Shown here: in pieces, positions 4,252-5,760 of the stretch | How the letters are laid out: the number at the start of each line of letters is the position of its first letter | How positions within the stretch are numbered: position 1 is the stretch's first letter | Source of the DNA: Pseudomonadota bacterium | GTDB taxonomy: Bacteria; Verrucomicrobiota; Verrucomicrobiia; Chthoniobacterales; UBA6821 | Assembly: GCA_009928265.1 (NCBI GenBank) | Contig: RFPR01000133.1 | Span: 1 to 5,760 of the forward strand | Direction of reading: 5' to 3' | DNA: 5,760 nucleotides | Notes under the pieces: generated by a model | Database searches by the model: none | What the model was told of the DNA's origin: nothing | The model's input: the letters and a program-made list of their open reading frames with translations, nothing else | Translations under genes and position numbers: made by a program

Positions 4252-5760
4252 TCAGCCTAGATTCCCTTTATTCTCCAAGTCCGGCAGTTTGACAGCGAGG
4301 AGGCGGAGGCTATTGAGCACTACAAGCAGGGTGCTTCCCTCGTGGGCGGCGACGCCGAGGGTTAGGGGCACGGGGTAAACAAATGCGGCGCAGACCATGA
4401 GAACGACTGTCCCGAGTGCCACCACGATATTCTGGGTGATGATCGCCTTGGCTTGAATGCTGAGAATCCGTGCCAGCAGGAAGTTCTCGATCCGATCGTT
4501 CATCAGGACTACCTCGGCCTGCTCCAGCGCGGCGTCGGATCCCCTAGCACCCATGGCGATCCCCACGTCGGCGGCGGCGATGCAGGGGGCGTCGTTGACT
4601 CCGTCACCGATCATGGCGACACGGACCGTTCCTCCCTCCTTCAGGTTCTCAACGGCCTCGACTTTGCTGTCGGGGGAAAGTTCCGAAAGGATTTCCCCGA
4701 TGCCGACCTTCTTTCCGATAAGTTCTGCGGCATCCCGGTGGTCTCCCGTGAGCATGACGGTGCGAACACCTTGCGCGTGCAGGGCCGCGAGCGTGATGGC
4801 TGATTCCGGCCGCACTTCATCCGTAAAGACCATCCTGCCCAGGGTTCGGTCGCCGGCCACCCAGACGACGGCGCCCGCCGTGCTACCCGCCGGAGGAAGC
4901 TCCCGGCCGGCAAAGCGGTCGAGGGAGAGCACGAACTTACGGCTTCCCATGACAAAGGTCTCCCCGTCGATTGTGGCGCGGACCCCTTTGCCGAGGATGG
5001 TTTCAAAGTTGGCGACTTCCATGGCGGCCGTTCCCCATGAAGCTGTGATCTTCCGGATGGCTCGGGAGAGGGGATGTTCCGAGAGCCTGGCAAGTGAATG
5101 GGCGGCTTTCCGAAAATGTTCCTCCGTCCCTTCAAAGACCTCAATCTCAGCAAGGGCAAGGTTTCCCGAGGTCAGGGTGCCCGTCTTGTCGAGGGCCACG
5201 ACCTTCACGTTGGCCAGCGTTTCGATGGCGGCTCCACCACGGTAGAGAATGCCGCGCCTGGCCCCGCTTGCGATCGCCGAAAGAATTGCCGAGGGGACGG
5301 AGAGAACAAGCGCACAGGGTGATGCGACCACCAGCAGGGTCATCGTCCGGTAGAAGGCGCTGGCCTTTTCCCCCGCTCCGTCGAAGGGGGGGAGGCCCAG
5401 CACCAGCCACCAGACGAAGAACATCACCATGCAGATCGAAAGAATCGTCCATGTGTAGCCGGTTCCGAATTTGTCGGTGAATCGTTGTGACGGTGCCTTG
5501 AGGTTCTGCGCGTTCTGGATGAGGCGGATAATCTTTTGCAGAGAGCTTTCGCTCGCGGGACGCAGGACCCGCCCTTCGAGGACCCCCCAGAGATTAATGG
5601 TGCCGGAAAGGGCGGTGTCGCCGGGGTGCTTCGGGACTGGAACGGCCTCGCCGGTCATGTTCGATTCGTCACAGGCACTCTCGCCCCGGATCACTTCCAA
5701 ATCGGCTGGGATCTGCTCGCCCGTCGTGACGAGGACGAGCATTCCAGGCGTCAGATCCTC
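4252..5760 (-). CDS. P1B-type heavy-metal-exporting ATPase, P1B-4-like (partial, N-terminus beyond the right edge)
   Basis: This is the C-terminal 502 residues of an inner-membrane metal pump. The frame is open to the window edge and begins within the actuator domain (EDLTPG before LVLVTTGEQIPADLE), so the Met encoded at 5742-5740 is internal, not the start. Numbering from that Met: actuator TGEA (30-33); a membrane helix at about 97-117; a second helix with Ser141-Pro142-Cys143; phosphorylated Asp185 in DKTGTLT; SEHPLSRAI with the nucleotide-binding His223-Pro224; TGDHRDAAE (332-340); GDGVND (379-384); and two final helices near 433-453 and 456-482, the last holding HEGST (467-471). SPC in place of CPC, plus HEG[GS]T, is the signature of P1B-4 pumps, reported to move Co2+, Fe2+, Zn2+ or Cd2+ outward. 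Two helices before and two after the catalytic domain, with the expected pair beyond the edge, match the six-helix plan. It is transcribed towards rpiB. The metal cannot be fixed from sequence, and any N-terminal metal-binding domain or regulator lies outside the window. Confidence 0.93.
   Translation of the reverse strand, partial: EDLTPGMLVLVTTGEQIPADLEVIRGESACDESNMTGEAVPVPKHPGDTALSGTINLWGVLEGRVLRPASESSLQKIIRLIQNAQNLKAPSQRFTDKFGTGYTWTILSICMVMFFVWWLVLGLPPFDGAGEKASAFYRTMTLLVVASPCALVLSVPSAILSAIASGARRGILYRGGAAIETLANVKVVALDKTGTLTSGNLALAEIEVFEGTEEHFRKAAHSLARLSEHPLSRAIRKITASWGTAAMEVANFETILGKGVRATIDGETFVMGSRKFVLSLDRFAGRELPPAGSTAGAVVWVAGDRTLGRMVFTDEVRPESAITLAALHAQGVRTVMLTGDHRDAAELIGKKVGIGEILSELSPDSKVEAVENLKEGGTVRVAMIGDGVNDAPCIAAADVGIAMGARGSDAALEQAEVVLMNDRIENFLLARILSIQAKAIITQNIVVALGTVVLMVCAAFVYPVPLTLGVAAHEGSTLLVVLNSLRLLAVKLPDLENKGNLG

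Noticed and set aside
4457..5245. A 262-codon open frame on the plus strand opposite the metal ATPase
   Set aside because: It is an antisense shadow of the ATPase; the translation is low-complexity (Ser/Arg/Ala/Pro-rich) with no known motif.
5740..5742. ATG as the start of the metal ATPase
   Set aside because: The reading frame upstream to the window edge continues with EDLTPG, a conserved part of the actuator domain, and the first transmembrane helices are missing, so the real start is outside the window.

Overview
The window looks like a piece of a bacterial chromosome of moderately high GC (roughly 60% by eye). Four genes plus one cell-surface protease gene run left to right, and one convergent, cut-off gene lies on the minus strand. 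Three things together suggest a member of the Verrucomicrobia or a related PVC lineage: a C-terminal PEP-CTERM sorting signal on the protease, the near absence of Shine-Dalgarno sequences in front of the housekeeping genes, and the grouping of a threonine synthase with a MoaD/ThiS-like carrier and a NIL-domain protein. This placement is inference; no marker gene fixes it.

Region 1 (18-1874) is a compact three-gene set, probably one operon with 43- and 41-nt gaps. It encodes a PLP-dependent threonine synthase (thrC), a 90-residue ubiquitin-fold sulfur-carrier-like protein ending in a bare Gly-Gly, and an 80-residue stand-alone NIL-domain protein. The carrier resembles mycobacterial CysO closely. 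In mycobacteria, CysO in its thiocarboxylate form feeds sulfide to the fold-type-II PLP enzyme CysM. Here the neighbouring fold-type-II PLP enzyme is ThrC, whose substrate is O-phosphohomoserine, and NIL domains occur in methionine and homocysteine contexts. The set may therefore be a protein-thiocarboxylate route from O-phosphohomoserine to homocysteine, or a threonine/methionine branch-point module. This is the most interesting hypothesis in the window.

Region 2 (1934-3607) encodes a secreted S8 (subtilisin-like) protease. It has a signal peptide, an intact but divergent Asp/His/Asn/Ser catalytic set, no evident inhibitory propeptide, a C-terminal beta-rich domain and a PEP-CTERM tail. It would be exported and then processed by an exosortase encoded elsewhere.

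Region 3 (3636-4088) encodes ribose-5-phosphate isomerase B of the type with a Glu rather than a Cys catalytic base. A perfect 12-bp palindrome lies just upstream of its start.

Region 4 (4089-4251) is a 163-bp convergent intergenic gap. It holds a complex set of inverted and imperfect direct repeats that look like a structured intergenic repeat element, plus a separate 7-bp hairpin.

Region 5 (4252-5760, minus strand) is the C-terminal part of a P1B-type metal-exporting ATPase that continues beyond the right edge. Its SPC and HEGST membrane motifs place it in the P1B-4 group (cobalt/iron/zinc-type exporters).

No tRNA, rRNA, CRISPR array, insertion sequence or obvious phage gene was seen.
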